The translations under genes were made by a program, and so were the position numbers. The notes below the pieces were generated by a model, which saw nothing but the letters and a program-made list of their open reading frames with translations, did not search any database and had not been told where the DNA came from. 25,227 nt of DNA from NCBI GenBank assembly GCA_002310235.1, contig DBYO01000038.1, forward strand, positions 1 through 25,227, in the 5' to 3' direction. How positions within the stretch are numbered: position 1 is the first letter of the stretch; each line of letters opens with the position of its first letter. This document shows positions 7,704 through 15,118 of this stretch, piece after piece. This DNA comes from Bacteroidales bacterium UBA1184 (GTDB taxonomy: Bacteria; Bacteroidota; Bacteroidia; Bacteroidales; ML635J-15).

Positions 7704-8405
7704 ATGAAGAAGTTCAAAACATTAGTATTATTATTTGCTGTAATAATAGGAAGTCTGGGAGTGTCAAATGCCCAGTTCAGTAATGGAGAGCAAGGTGGTA
7801 GTTTTACCTTGAATTTTATAGGTGCTATGCCGCTTGGTGAATTTTCAGGAACAGATGTTGGTACTGGAATATTAGGTTCTACTCCTACAACACCATTCCT
7901 ATTCGATAAAGGAAACGCATCAATGGGCGCCGGTTTGGGCTTTAAGGTCGATTATCGCTTTAATTTTGGTATGAGTGTGTATATCAGTGCAGATGTTTTG
8001 TGGAATCAGTTGAATAAGGATATGCGTTCGAAGTATGACGACATAAGCAAAACAAAGCCTAACTATATAAACTTTCCGATAATGCTAGGCCTTGGATATC
8101 AATGTTATTTTGGTAAAGTGTTTGGTCTGTATGCCAATGCTGGTGCTGGTCTTGGTTTGTTGTATATAACTCCAGAAGGATGGTCTGATCAGATTACAAA
8201 CTTTAGGGTCTCTACAGCATTCTCATGGCAAGGAGGTGGAGGTATATTGCTTGGTGAGCATATAAGCATAGGTGCTCATTATCATTTCCTTGGAAATCAC
8301 ACAATTGAGGCAAAAGATCCGACTATCTCGGTTCCATTGAGTATGCTTCCATCTCGCAAACAGAAGATGAGCATTCTTTCTTTGAAACTCGGTATAATAT
8401 TTTAG
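7704..8405 (+). CDS. Outer-membrane beta-barrel protein (OmpA/OprF-like barrel, small)
   Basis: The 233-residue protein begins with a signal peptide (MKKFKTLVLLFAVIIGSLGVSNAQ, cut after NAQ). The rest alternates hydrophobic and polar residues in amphipathic strands with many glycines (GGSFTLNFIGAMPLGEF, GAGLGFKVDYRFNFGMSVYISADVLW, LYANAGAGLGLLYITPEG, ISIGAHYHFLGNH) and ends in LSLKLGIIF, with a terminal Phe as in outer-membrane proteins. It fits the outer membrane beta-barrel (OMP_b-brl) group, about eight strands. No enzymatic or peptidoglycan-binding domain was seen. ATG 7704 was chosen because it starts the signal peptide and lies just below a good promoter. A strong intrinsic terminator follows, so it is probably a single-gene unit. 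Confidence 0.85.
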   Translation: MKKFKTLVLLFAVIIGSLGVSNAQFSNGEQGGSFTLNFIGAMPLGEFSGTDVGTGILGSTPTTPFLFDKGNASMGAGLGFKVDYRFNFGMSVYISADVLWNQLNKDMRSKYDDISKTKPNYINFPIMLGLGYQCYFGKVFGLYANAGAGLGLLYITPEGWSDQITNFRVSTAFSWQGGGGILLGEHISIGAHYHFLGNHTIEAKDPTISVPLSMLPSRKQKMSILSLKLGIIF

Positions 8406-8426
8406 TGATAAGGATTAAAGATATTT

Positions 8427-8453
8427 GGGCTGCATAATGCAGCCCTTTTTTTT
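8427..8453 (+). terminator. Intrinsic terminator of the barrel gene
   Basis: An 8-bp perfect stem GGGCTGCA (8427-8434) and TGCAGCCC (8438-8445) with a 3-base loop is followed by eight T residues (8446-8453). It lies 22 bases after the stop codon. Confidence 0.92.
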
Positions 8454-8515
8454 GAGTAAAAACAAACTCCAAATTGCCAAAATGTTAGTAACTTGCGAGC
8501 CAAAATAAATATAGC

Positions 8516-11500
8516 TTGGGTGCTGTAAAAAAAATATTGCTATTTCTGTTCTTCTGCTTGATTGCAGTGCAATCGTTTTCGCAGTTCTACAACGGACATC
8601 AGATGAGGTTCGGTAAGAACCGTGTACAGTTCGACGAATTTGAATGGTACTACTATCGCTATCCGCAGTTCGATACGTATTTTTATGCAGGTGGCAGTGA
8701 TATGGCTGAGATGGCAAGCGCAATAGCTACCGAAATGATTCCGCAACTCGAAACTTTCTTTGACCACAAGCTCCAAAAGAGAATGATACTGGTCATGTTT
8801 CAAAACCTTTCCGATTTCAGACAGAGCAACATAGGGCTTAATACAGATGCCGATGAGTATAACATTGGTGGTACGCTCAAGGTTATCGACAACATTGCCT
8901 TTGTGTATATGGAAATCGATCGTAAGAAGTTTCGCGAGCAAGTGGTGGCGGCAATTTCCAATATCATTCTCAACGAGATTATCTATGGTTCTAACATAAA
9001 GAACAAAATAGCCAACAATACGCTTATTGGAATGCCTGAATGGTACACTAGTGGGTTGGTGGCGTACGTGTCGCGCGACTGGGATTCGGATGCCGACAAT
9101 CTTAACAAGATATATTCGCTATCGAAGAAATATAACAAAATAAACCAACTTACAGGAACCGATGCCGAGACTATTGGCTTTGCAATATGGAACTATGTGG
9201 CAAAAATATACGGTCCACAGGTAATATCCAATATTGTATATCTGACACGTATTACCAAAAGTGTGGATAATGCGTTTATGTATGTGCTAGGGGTTAATCT
9301 TAGAACCCTTCAGGATAATCTTACAGAGTACTATAAAACTCAATACGATGATTTTAACGCTACTGCTGAGGAGCCGCAAGGCGACGATGTCTTGAAGAGG
9401 AATAGAAAGAACGTTACCTACGCACAGGCGCAATACAATTCAAATACCGACATGATGGCTTGGACTGAAAACAAGTTCGGCAAGTATTGGATTAAAACAT
9501 ACGATTTTGGAAGTGGCAAACAAAAGACTATATTCCGTCGCGAACATAAACTTGATCAGATTATCGATAATACTTATCCTATTGTACGATGGCATCCATC
9601 TGGTAAAATGCTCGGATTCATGATTGAGAAGAAAGGAGAGATTTACTATACAACTTATCAGTTAGAGAGTAAGAAAATCAAGGAGATACAGATGCCATCT
9701 ATGGAAAAGATAAACTCGTTCGACTATTCCAACGATGGGCAGAACTTAGTAATTGCAGGATTTAATAACGGTCAATCGGACATTTTTGTATTTAATATCG
9801 CAGGCAATACTATTGAGAACATTACCAATGATGAGGCTGATGATTATGATCCTTTGTATGTGAATAAATCGAAACAAATTGTATTTGCTTCCAATAGAGA
9901 CGAGGACAAGCTAGGTTCAAAGAAAGATAATTCCATTGCTACTCAGGATTTCACAGATGTTTTTGTTTACGATGTCGCATCTAAAACAATAAGCAGGGTT
10001 ACCGAGACTCCAGATGCTTCGGAGACTATGCCTTTCAAATTGGGTGAGGATTATTTCTTCCTTTCCGACAAGAATGGAATAAAAAACCTATATACTACAA
10101 AACTTGATTCCGCTATAAGTTTTATCGATACAACCACGCATTATTCATACACATACTCTACTGCGCAAATTTCTAATTACAAGTACAACATACAAAACGC
10201 AGGATACGATAAGTTTTCAAATAATATTGGGTTGAGTTATCGTGATGAAAAGAAATCTCGCATACTAAAAAAAGGCAGGTCTGATGTCTATACAGCCGAT
10301 GTGGCAGCAACTGTCAATCGGAAGCTATTTGAGGCAGCGGAAAAGAAAAAAAACGATGAATTGAATTACGAGCTTCCTGTTGAAAATGCAGTTTCAGATG
10401 CTAATGAGGTTAATATAAGCGATTACTCATTCGATCCAGAAGTTGTAGAAAGCATAAGTCGAAAAAAGGATGAACCTAAGGAAGTTAAGTCGGTGCGGAC
10501 ATCTAAGTATCATACGACGTTTTACACCAACTACCTTATGACTCAGGTTGATTTTAGCTATCTTTTCAACTCGTACCAGAAATATACAGGAAGTGCTTTC
10601 TATTTCAATCCTGGACTTAATCTGGTTTTCAAGGTGGGGACTTCCGATTTGTTTGAGGACTATCGCATAAGTGCAGGATTCCGATTTGATGTGGGGTTGG
10701 ACGGTAACGAATATTTGTTAACCATTGAAAATCTGAAACATCGCTGGAATAGGCAGCTTGTGCTTCATCGACAGGCAGTTTCCGATTTAGACAATAACTA
10801 TACAAAAACATATACCCATGAGGCATTCTACATTTTGCGTTATCCGTTTTCGCAGGTCGATGCCATGCAGTTTACTTTGAATGTACGCCAAAATCAAGAT
10901 GTTTTCCTTGCTACCGATGATAATAATCTAGCTAAGAAGAATAGCTACGATTATTGGGGTAGTGTAAAGGCGGAGTATATTTTTGACAACAGCAAGGAAT
11001 TGGCAGTCAATAATATACTGACGGGCATAAGATTCAAGGTTTTTGCTGAAGCCTTCATGCAATTTGATAAGAAAAAGACGGATATGGAAGTTGTTGGTGC
11101 CGATTTCCGTTACTATCAGCCAATACACCGTTCGTTGATTTTTGCATTTAGGGCGGCGGCCAGTGCTTCGTTCGGACATGCAAAATTGATATATTATCTT
11201 GGCGGTATCGACAATTGGATAAATTTAGGCGCACGGCAGCAAATGTTCAATACCAATATCAAGATAGATCCAGAAATAAACTACGTTTATCAAGCGGTTG
11301 CGACAAATTTGCGTGGTTTTAGCCAAAATATCCGCAATGGAACCAACTTCGCGGTGACAAATTTTGAATTGCGTTTCCCAGTTGTGTCGTATTTCAGCCG
11401 CAAACCAATAAACAACGAGTTCATAAAGAATTTCCAGATTGTTGGCTTCTTCGATGCCGGCATGGCGTGGAGCGGCTTGAATCCGTATGGTGGTAACAAT

Positions 11501-11701
11501 GCCTACGAAAACGATTACCACGAGCAATATCCAGTCACTGTGATAATCAACAACAGGAACAATCCGCTAGTGGCTGGTTATGGAGTAGGGGTAAGGAGCA
11601 AGTTGTTCGGCTATTTTGTTCGTGCCGACTGGGCGTGGGGTATCAGCAACGGAGAGTTGCAGAAGATGATGTTCTATCTGTCGCTAAGCCTCGATTTCTA
11701 G
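8516..11701 (+). CDS. Three-part outer-membrane protein: pseudo-peptidase, TolB-like propeller, Omp85-like barrel
   Basis: A 1061-residue exported protein starting at TTG 8516 (an in-frame stop at 8489 and no nearby ATG leave no better start). The signal peptide ends near SFSQ|F. Residues about 50-270 resemble a gluzincin peptidase (MA clan) domain, but the expected HExxH reads N153-E154-I-I-Y157 and the usual W-F-x-E-G reads WYTSG (176-180), so the zinc ligands are missing. Residues about 330-520 contain WD40/PD40 TolB-like blades (VRWHPSGKMLGF, FDYSNDGQNLVIAGF, SKQIVFASNRDED). A charged linker covers about 540-680. Residues about 680-1061 are amphipathic strands with LRGF at 932-935 followed by ELRFPV, like the Omp85/Bac_surface_Ag barrel, and end in YLSLSLDF with terminal Phe. 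It is probably in the outer membrane with a periplasmic N-terminal part. Function is unknown. Domain assignments are by eye. Confidence 0.75.
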   Translation: MGAVKKILLFLFFCLIAVQSFSQFYNGHQMRFGKNRVQFDEFEWYYYRYPQFDTYFYAGGSDMAEMASAIATEMIPQLETFFDHKLQKRMILVMFQNLSDFRQSNIGLNTDADEYNIGGTLKVIDNIAFVYMEIDRKKFREQVVAAISNIILNEIIYGSNIKNKIANNTLIGMPEWYTSGLVAYVSRDWDSDADNLNKIYSLSKKYNKINQLTGTDAETIGFAIWNYVAKIYGPQVISNIVYLTRITKSVDNAFMYVLGVNLRTLQDNLTEYYKTQYDDFNATAEEPQGDDVLKRNRKNVTYAQAQYNSNTDMMAWTENKFGKYWIKTYDFGSGKQKTIFRREHKLDQIIDNTYPIVRWHPSGKMLGFMIEKKGEIYYTTYQLESKKIKEIQMPSMEKINSFDYSNDGQNLVIAGFNNGQSDIFVFNIAGNTIENITNDEADDYDPLYVNKSKQIVFASNRDEDKLGSKKDNSIATQDFTDVFVYDVASKTISRVTETPDASETMPFKLGEDYFFLSDKNGIKNLYTTKLDSAISFIDTTTHYSYTYSTAQISNYKYNIQNAGYDKFSNNIGLSYRDEKKSRILKKGRSDVYTADVAATVNRKLFEAAEKKKNDELNYELPVENAVSDANEVNISDYSFDPEVVESISRKKDEPKEVKSVRTSKYHTTFYTNYLMTQVDFSYLFNSYQKYTGSAFYFNPGLNLVFKVGTSDLFEDYRISAGFRFDVGLDGNEYLLTIENLKHRWNRQLVLHRQAVSDLDNNYTKTYTHEAFYILRYPFSQVDAMQFTLNVRQNQDVFLATDDNNLAKKNSYDYWGSVKAEYIFDNSKELAVNNILTGIRFKVFAEAFMQFDKKKTDMEVVGADFRYYQPIHRSLIFAFRAAASASFGHAKLIYYLGGIDNWINLGARQQMFNTNIKIDPEINYVYQAVATNLRGFSQNIRNGTNFAVTNFELRFPVVSYFSRKPINNEFIKNFQIVGFFDAGMAWSGLNPYGGNNAYENDYHEQYPVTVIINNRNNPLVAGYGVGVRSKLFGYFVRADWAWGISNGELQKMMFYLSLSLDF

Positions 11702-11717
11702 GATGTTTCTATGGCTG

Positions 11718-11779
11718 ACGCCGTTCTGCCTGCGGCGTTTAACTTCGTTGAGGGCTTCGCCGTTCTTGGGCTAAAGCCC
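11718..11779. repeat. Two small GC-rich hairpins after the 1061-residue gene
   Basis: The first hairpin pairs ACGCCG (11718-11723) with CGGCGT (11733-11738). The second is GGGCTAAAGCCC (11768-11779). Neither has a T-run directly after it. They lie in the 155-bp convergent gap between genes ending at 11701 (plus) and 11857 (minus) and may end or protect transcripts. Confidence 0.5.
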
Positions 11780-11866
11780 GTTTCTAAGTTTCTTGTTTTA
11801 GGTTCAAATGTTTTGTTTATAGCAACCAGAAACCTTGAAACTCAGAAACTTGAAACCTAGAAACCT
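11780..11866. repeat. AGAAACTTGAAAC-type tandem and inverted repeats
   Basis: From 11828 the unit AGAAAC(C)TTGAAAC(T/C) occurs about two and a half times. The opposite orientation (TTTCTAAGTTTCTTG, 11781-11795) is found about 35 bases upstream, so the two arms can pair imperfectly. The repeat runs into the 3' end of the small coiled-coil gene (stop at 11857). Confidence 0.6.
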
Positions 11867-12117
11867 TCCTTTATCCACCCTTCTATTTCTGCAATCTGCT
11901 TTGTAAGTTCCTCAATTTTATCCTCTATGACATCTGGTGCCCACTTGGTGGTGCAGAAGCCGTTGCCACGCGAGATGTACATTTCATCTTCCAGGTCTGT
12001 GCTTATTTCCTCATAGTTCTCAAGCAGTTGCTTTTTCTTTGCCAGCAAATCTTTCAGGTCGTTGAGGTCGGCTTCGATGGGAAGTGTTTCGTTGTATAGG
12101 TGGTAATGCTTTTTCAT
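11857..12117 (-). CDS. Small coiled-coil protein of unknown function
   Basis: An 86-residue acidic, helix-rich protein with no signal peptide, so cytoplasmic. Two helical stretches with heptad-like leucines (residues about 17-45, DLNDLKDLLAKKKQLLENYEE, trimmed here to its pattern, and about 62-84, IEDKIEELTKQIAEIEGWIKEGF) flank a loop with RGNGFCTTKWAPDVI. The composition is that of a real protein and the ATG at 12117 is followed by a basic start MKKHYHLYNE. I do not recognise the family. Its upstream side is occupied by the 203-bp inverted-repeat element (12138-12340), only 20 bases before the ATG, so its promoter may lie inside that element. Confidence 0.6.
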   Translation of the reverse strand: MKKHYHLYNETLPIEADLNDLKDLLAKKKQLLENYEEISTDLEDEMYISRGNGFCTTKWAPDVIEDKIEELTKQIAEIEGWIKEGF

Positions 12118-12137
12118 TGTGAATATTGTTTTTACTC

Positions 12138-12340
12138 GTCATTCCGCAAAGCAGAACGAACCGACTAAGGCACGTGTCGTGTGAGTTCGCTTGTGCGGCA
12201 CCTTTAGCTCGGCGTAGCCAATCTCCTTTGTGTACTAATTGGAGATTACTCACTCCGTTTCGTGAAGAAGATTCCGCATAGTCGAACATTACAACGCTCT
12301 CCGTTCCGTATCGCGTTATTGTTCTAACTTGCGGAATGAC
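12138..12340. mobile_element. 203-bp MITE-like element with terminal inverted repeats
   Basis: The ends are GTCATTCCGCAA (12138-12149) and its exact reverse complement TTGCGGAATGAC (12329-12340). After three unmatched bases the symmetry continues with AGAAC/GTTCT, giving about 20-bp imperfect ends. The interior is richer in G+C than neighbouring gaps and has smaller inverted segments such as GGAGATTACTCACTCC. No transposase is encoded and no clear target-site duplication is visible. It could be a miniature inverted-repeat element or another dispersed palindromic repeat. Confidence 0.65.
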
Positions 12341-12358
12341 CGTTTCGTAAATTCTTTT

Positions 12359-13237
12359 TTAGAAGTACTTTATCTCTTTTTTCTTGCCATCGAACTTGCT
12401 GATGTCGGTAAGCAAGGCATTTGCAAGACGCGATGCACCAAGACGGAAGAAGTCGTTGTTGAGCCATTCTTCGCCGAGAACATCCTTCACGATGGTGTAG
12501 TAAAGAAGAGCATCTTCGGTAGTAGATATGCCGCCAGCAGGTTTCAAACCAACCATTTCGCCTGTCTGCTTGTAGTAGTCGCGTATTGCACAGCACATTA
12601 CATAGACGGCTTCGGGAGTTGCCGACACTGCGGTCTTTCCTGTCGAGGTCTTGATGAAGTCGGCACCCGATTCCATTGCAAGAATGCTGGCGATGTAGAT
12701 GTTGTCAGGAGTCTTGAGTTCGCCTGTTTCGAGGATAACCTTCAAAAAGGCATCGCCGATTGCGTGGCGGATTGTGAGAATTTCGTCCGAAACGGTCTGG
12801 TAGTCTTCTTCGAGGAACTTACCAACCGAAATAACGATATCGATTTCGTCGGCGCCCTTTTCCACCGCCATTTCACACTCTACGGTTTTTACCGAAAGGA
12901 AGGATTGCGAAGCCGGGAAGCAAGCTCCAACTGCAGCAATATCAACATCTTCGAGTTCGAGGCAGTCGAGGACTGTAGGAACCATTGCGGGATAAACACA
13001 AATTGCTGCTACATTCTTGTATTTGGGGAAGTGCTTTTTGAAGTCGTTGACTTTTTCGGTCATTTCTGCGATCTTGCTTTCGGTATCGCTTACATTTAGG
13101 CTGGTAAGGTCAACGCAGTTTAGAAGTTGCATCAGGACTTCCTTGTTGTTGTTTTCCTGCATCTTCTTTTTGTACTGCTTTACCTTTTTTTCGATTTCCT
13201 TTTCCGATGGTGCACCGGGGTAATTTCTGTCTTTCAT
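12359..13237 (-). CDS. deoC: Deoxyribose-phosphate aldolase DeoC
   Basis: A cytoplasmic class I aldolase that reversibly cleaves 2-deoxyribose 5-phosphate to glyceraldehyde 3-phosphate and acetaldehyde in deoxynucleoside catabolism. From ATG 13237 the protein has 292 residues, longer than the E. coli enzyme (about 259) because of an N-terminal helical extension. The Schiff-base lysine is in FIKTSTGKTAVSA (K196), the second active-site lysine in VGLKPAGGIS (K232), and the acidic block is EKGADEIDIVISVGKF. I chose ATG 13237 rather than the TTG at 13261, because the upstream MazG-type gene stops at 13239 with one base between its stop and this ATG, which suggests translational coupling. Confidence 0.93.
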   Translation of the reverse strand: MKDRNYPGAPSEKEIEKKVKQYKKKMQENNNKEVLMQLLNCVDLTSLNVSDTESKIAEMTEKVNDFKKHFPKYKNVAAICVYPAMVPTVLDCLELEDVDIAAVGACFPASQSFLSVKTVECEMAVEKGADEIDIVISVGKFLEEDYQTVSDEILTIRHAIGDAFLKVILETGELKTPDNIYIASILAMESGADFIKTSTGKTAVSATPEAVYVMCCAIRDYYKQTGEMVGLKPAGGISTTEDALLYYTIVKDVLGEEWLNNDFFRLGASRLANALLTDISKFDGKKKEIKYF

Positions 13238-13238
13238 A

Positions 13239-13562
13239 TTATTTAAGTTTTTGGTTATCAATGTGTCTGGTTTTGTCTCTGCTGGTTTTCTTCTCGAAGT
13301 TAGCTTTCATTGCAGCCTCGAGGTCTATTCCTGTCTGGTTGGCTATGCAGGTAAGTACCCACAGTACATCGGCAATCTCGTCGTCGAGGTTTAAGTTGTC
13401 GGTAGGCTTTGCCGATTGCTCGCCGTATTTGCGTGCAATTACACGTGCCATTTCGCCGACTTCCTCCGTCAGCACAATCATATTTGTCTTCACATCGAAG
13501 TAGCGTACTCCGTAGGTGCGAATCCAGTCGTCAACGGTATGTTGGAGTTCTGTTAGGGTCAT
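13239..13562 (-). CDS. MazG-type nucleotide pyrophosphohydrolase
   Basis: A small all-alpha NTP pyrophosphohydrolase domain that hydrolyses nucleoside triphosphates to monophosphates and pyrophosphate, usually for cleaning non-canonical dNTPs. The Mg-binding motifs are EEVGE (in VLTEEVGEMARVIARKYGE) and DDEIAD (in LNLDDEIADVLWVLTCIAN). From ATG 13562 the product is 107 residues starting MTLTELQHTVDDWI, a natural start for this family. GTG 13589 and TTG 13586 are in frame, but a -7 box at 13592-13599 predicts transcription starting near them. It lies one base upstream of deoC on the same strand, so both probably act in nucleotide turnover from one transcript. Confidence 0.87.
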   Translation of the reverse strand: MTLTELQHTVDDWIRTYGVRYFDVKTNMIVLTEEVGEMARVIARKYGEQSAKPTDNLNLDDEIADVLWVLTCIANQTGIDLEAAMKANFEKKTSRDKTRHIDNQKLK

Positions 13563-13591
13563 TTCTTTTGCATTAGAAATATTCAACACTG

Positions 13592-13599
13592 CAAAAATA
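13592..13599 (-). promoter_or_regulatory. Possible -7 box for the MazG-type gene and deoC
   Basis: On the minus strand this reads TATTTTTG, matching TAnnTTTG, and ends 29 bases before ATG 13562. The nearest TTG upstream (13615-13617) gives a spacer of about 15 bp, shorter than usual. Confidence 0.4.
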
Positions 13600-13629
13600 A
13601 GATAATTTTGGAATCAAAGAGATATTGGA

Positions 13630-15036
13630 TTATTCTCCTGTGCTAAAATTTATTTCTAGGCTCTTGCCTGCATTGTGCCCATCCTTGGTGGTGAAAGCTG
13701 CTCCATAAACCATAAATCCGTAGCGATGTGACGGCTCCAGGAAGAAATCAATCTTCAGTGTCTTGTCATCCGACCAGTTGTAGCCTTTGAAAGTTGGAAA
13801 ATCTGCCCCTGATGAACTGAAATGCAACGCAATTACATTATTCATCGGCTTGGAAAACTTGATGACAACTGTATAATTGCCAGAAGGTACATTCGTTGCT
13901 CCATCCTTGATGTTTACCTTGTATGTAGCATTCTGTTTAGCCAGTTTTTGCTGTTGCTTTTTGTATTGCTTTAGATCGAAGTCGTTCACGGCTTTCGCCA
14001 AGCTGGGCATAAAGTCGGACATAGTTGCATAACTATCGCGTTGCTGCTCGTATTGTTTCAGAGCATCGCATAAGGTCTGGGTAAGGATAAAACCGTTATT
14101 ATCCTCATTCTTAATAAGTTCCGATTCGCTGACCTGTGGATAGTGCGTCTTCATATAGCGGATGACGGAGGCACGGACAAAAGTTTCGTGCATCATTATC
14201 AGTGCCGTGGTGTAGGCTGTCTTCTTCAGTTGATCTTTCTTTTCCTGGAATACCTTTTCTGCGAATTTGTCCATCAGCGACCAGTACTGCACATTCAGGC
14301 GGTTGCAGAAATGGTGGCAGAACTCGTGGATGACTATGGGCAATACCAAATTTGCATCGAAAACAAAATTTCCTTTGTCATCTACCTGACAGCTTCCGAT
14401 GATTGGACTCAGCACTATGCTGCTGTCCTTCGCCTGGTAGCTGCATCCGTAGTTTTGCGGACCAATCAGCAGACTTAGTACAATGCCAAACTGGCTGTTG
14501 CTTTGAGAGCCAAAGTATTTGTTGAACCAGTCGTAGTCCACCTTTTGGTTTATGTCGTTGAAAGTCTTTTCAACTTGTGCGTACACAGTTTTCTGTTGCA
14601 AGAACCAGTCGTGGAAGTGGGTTTCGTGGTAAAAATTGTTCAACGGCTCCAAAAACTCCTTCTTCTGCTGGTCTGACCAACGCTTGAAAGAATCGTCGCT
14701 ACCTTCCAGAAAGTTGTTGTCATACGCAATATTGCCATTGTTGTCGACTGTAAGATGCAAGCCGTAAGAAACAACCGCATCGTATGATATTCCCAGCTCC
14801 CGATATTGGTTGGCTAACTTTACCGCCTGATGTTCCTTGAATTGGGCGAAAACAGAATCAACATTTTGTGCAAATTGCGGAACCATGCACATATTGTATT
14901 CGCGTGAGCCTGAAAGTCGCCATACCATGGCGGTCAGGTCAACGCATTCGTCAAAATGCACCGACACCGGATTTTGTGCGAACGATGTGAGTGTGCAGAA
15001 AGCAGCACAAATAAGGACAATTAAACGTGTTTTCAT
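13630..15036 (-). CDS. Secreted DUF4932-like zinc metallopeptidase
   Basis: A 468-residue exported protein with signal peptide MKTRLIVLICAAFCTLTSFAQ. The central region (about residues 25-355) contains VIHEFCHHFCN with the zincin motif H237-E238-F-C-H241, followed about 45 residues later by MMHETFVRAS, whose Glu may be the third zinc ligand; this arrangement fits the DUF4932 family, which is common in Bacteroidetes. Residues about 370-468 form an Ig-like domain of the Big_5/SbsA type (DGATNVPSGNYTVVIKFSKPM). No T9SS sorting domain is visible, so a periplasmic or outer-membrane place is likely. The substrate is unknown. The gap upstream (15037-15108) has AT-rich ATCAAA-type repeats but no clear promoter box. 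Confidence 0.78.
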   Translation of the reverse strand: MKTRLIVLICAAFCTLTSFAQNPVSVHFDECVDLTAMVWRLSGSREYNMCMVPQFAQNVDSVFAQFKEHQAVKLANQYRELGISYDAVVSYGLHLTVDNNGNIAYDNNFLEGSDDSFKRWSDQQKKEFLEPLNNFYHETHFHDWFLQQKTVYAQVEKTFNDINQKVDYDWFNKYFGSQSNSQFGIVLSLLIGPQNYGCSYQAKDSSIVLSPIIGSCQVDDKGNFVFDANLVLPIVIHEFCHHFCNRLNVQYWSLMDKFAEKVFQEKKDQLKKTAYTTALIMMHETFVRASVIRYMKTHYPQVSESELIKNEDNNGFILTQTLCDALKQYEQQRDSYATMSDFMPSLAKAVNDFDLKQYKKQQQKLAKQNATYKVNIKDGATNVPSGNYTVVIKFSKPMNNVIALHFSSSGADFPTFKGYNWSDDKTLKIDFFLEPSHRYGFMVYGAAFTTKDGHNAGKSLEINFSTGE

Positions 15037-15118
15037 AAATCATCAAATTATCAAATCTTCGAATTATCAAACCTTTAGCTCAACGTGTTAAATCTTTAAA
15101 TTTTTGAATCATTGAATC
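15037..15118. repeat. ATCAAATT-type low-complexity repeat
   Basis: About four degenerate copies of an 8-10-bp unit (ATCAAATT, ATCAAATC, TTCGAATT, ATCAAACC) occupy 15043-15075, followed by GAATCATT twice at 15106-15120. The last copies include the stop codon of the RNA methyltransferase gene (TGA, 15111-15109). The pattern resembles intergenic repeats common in Bacteroidetes. Confidence 0.55.

Noticed and set aside
12020..12289. Reading frame of 89 codons on the minus strand
   Set aside because: It runs from the inverted-repeat element into the coiled-coil gene in another frame; its composition reflects the repeat, not a protein family.
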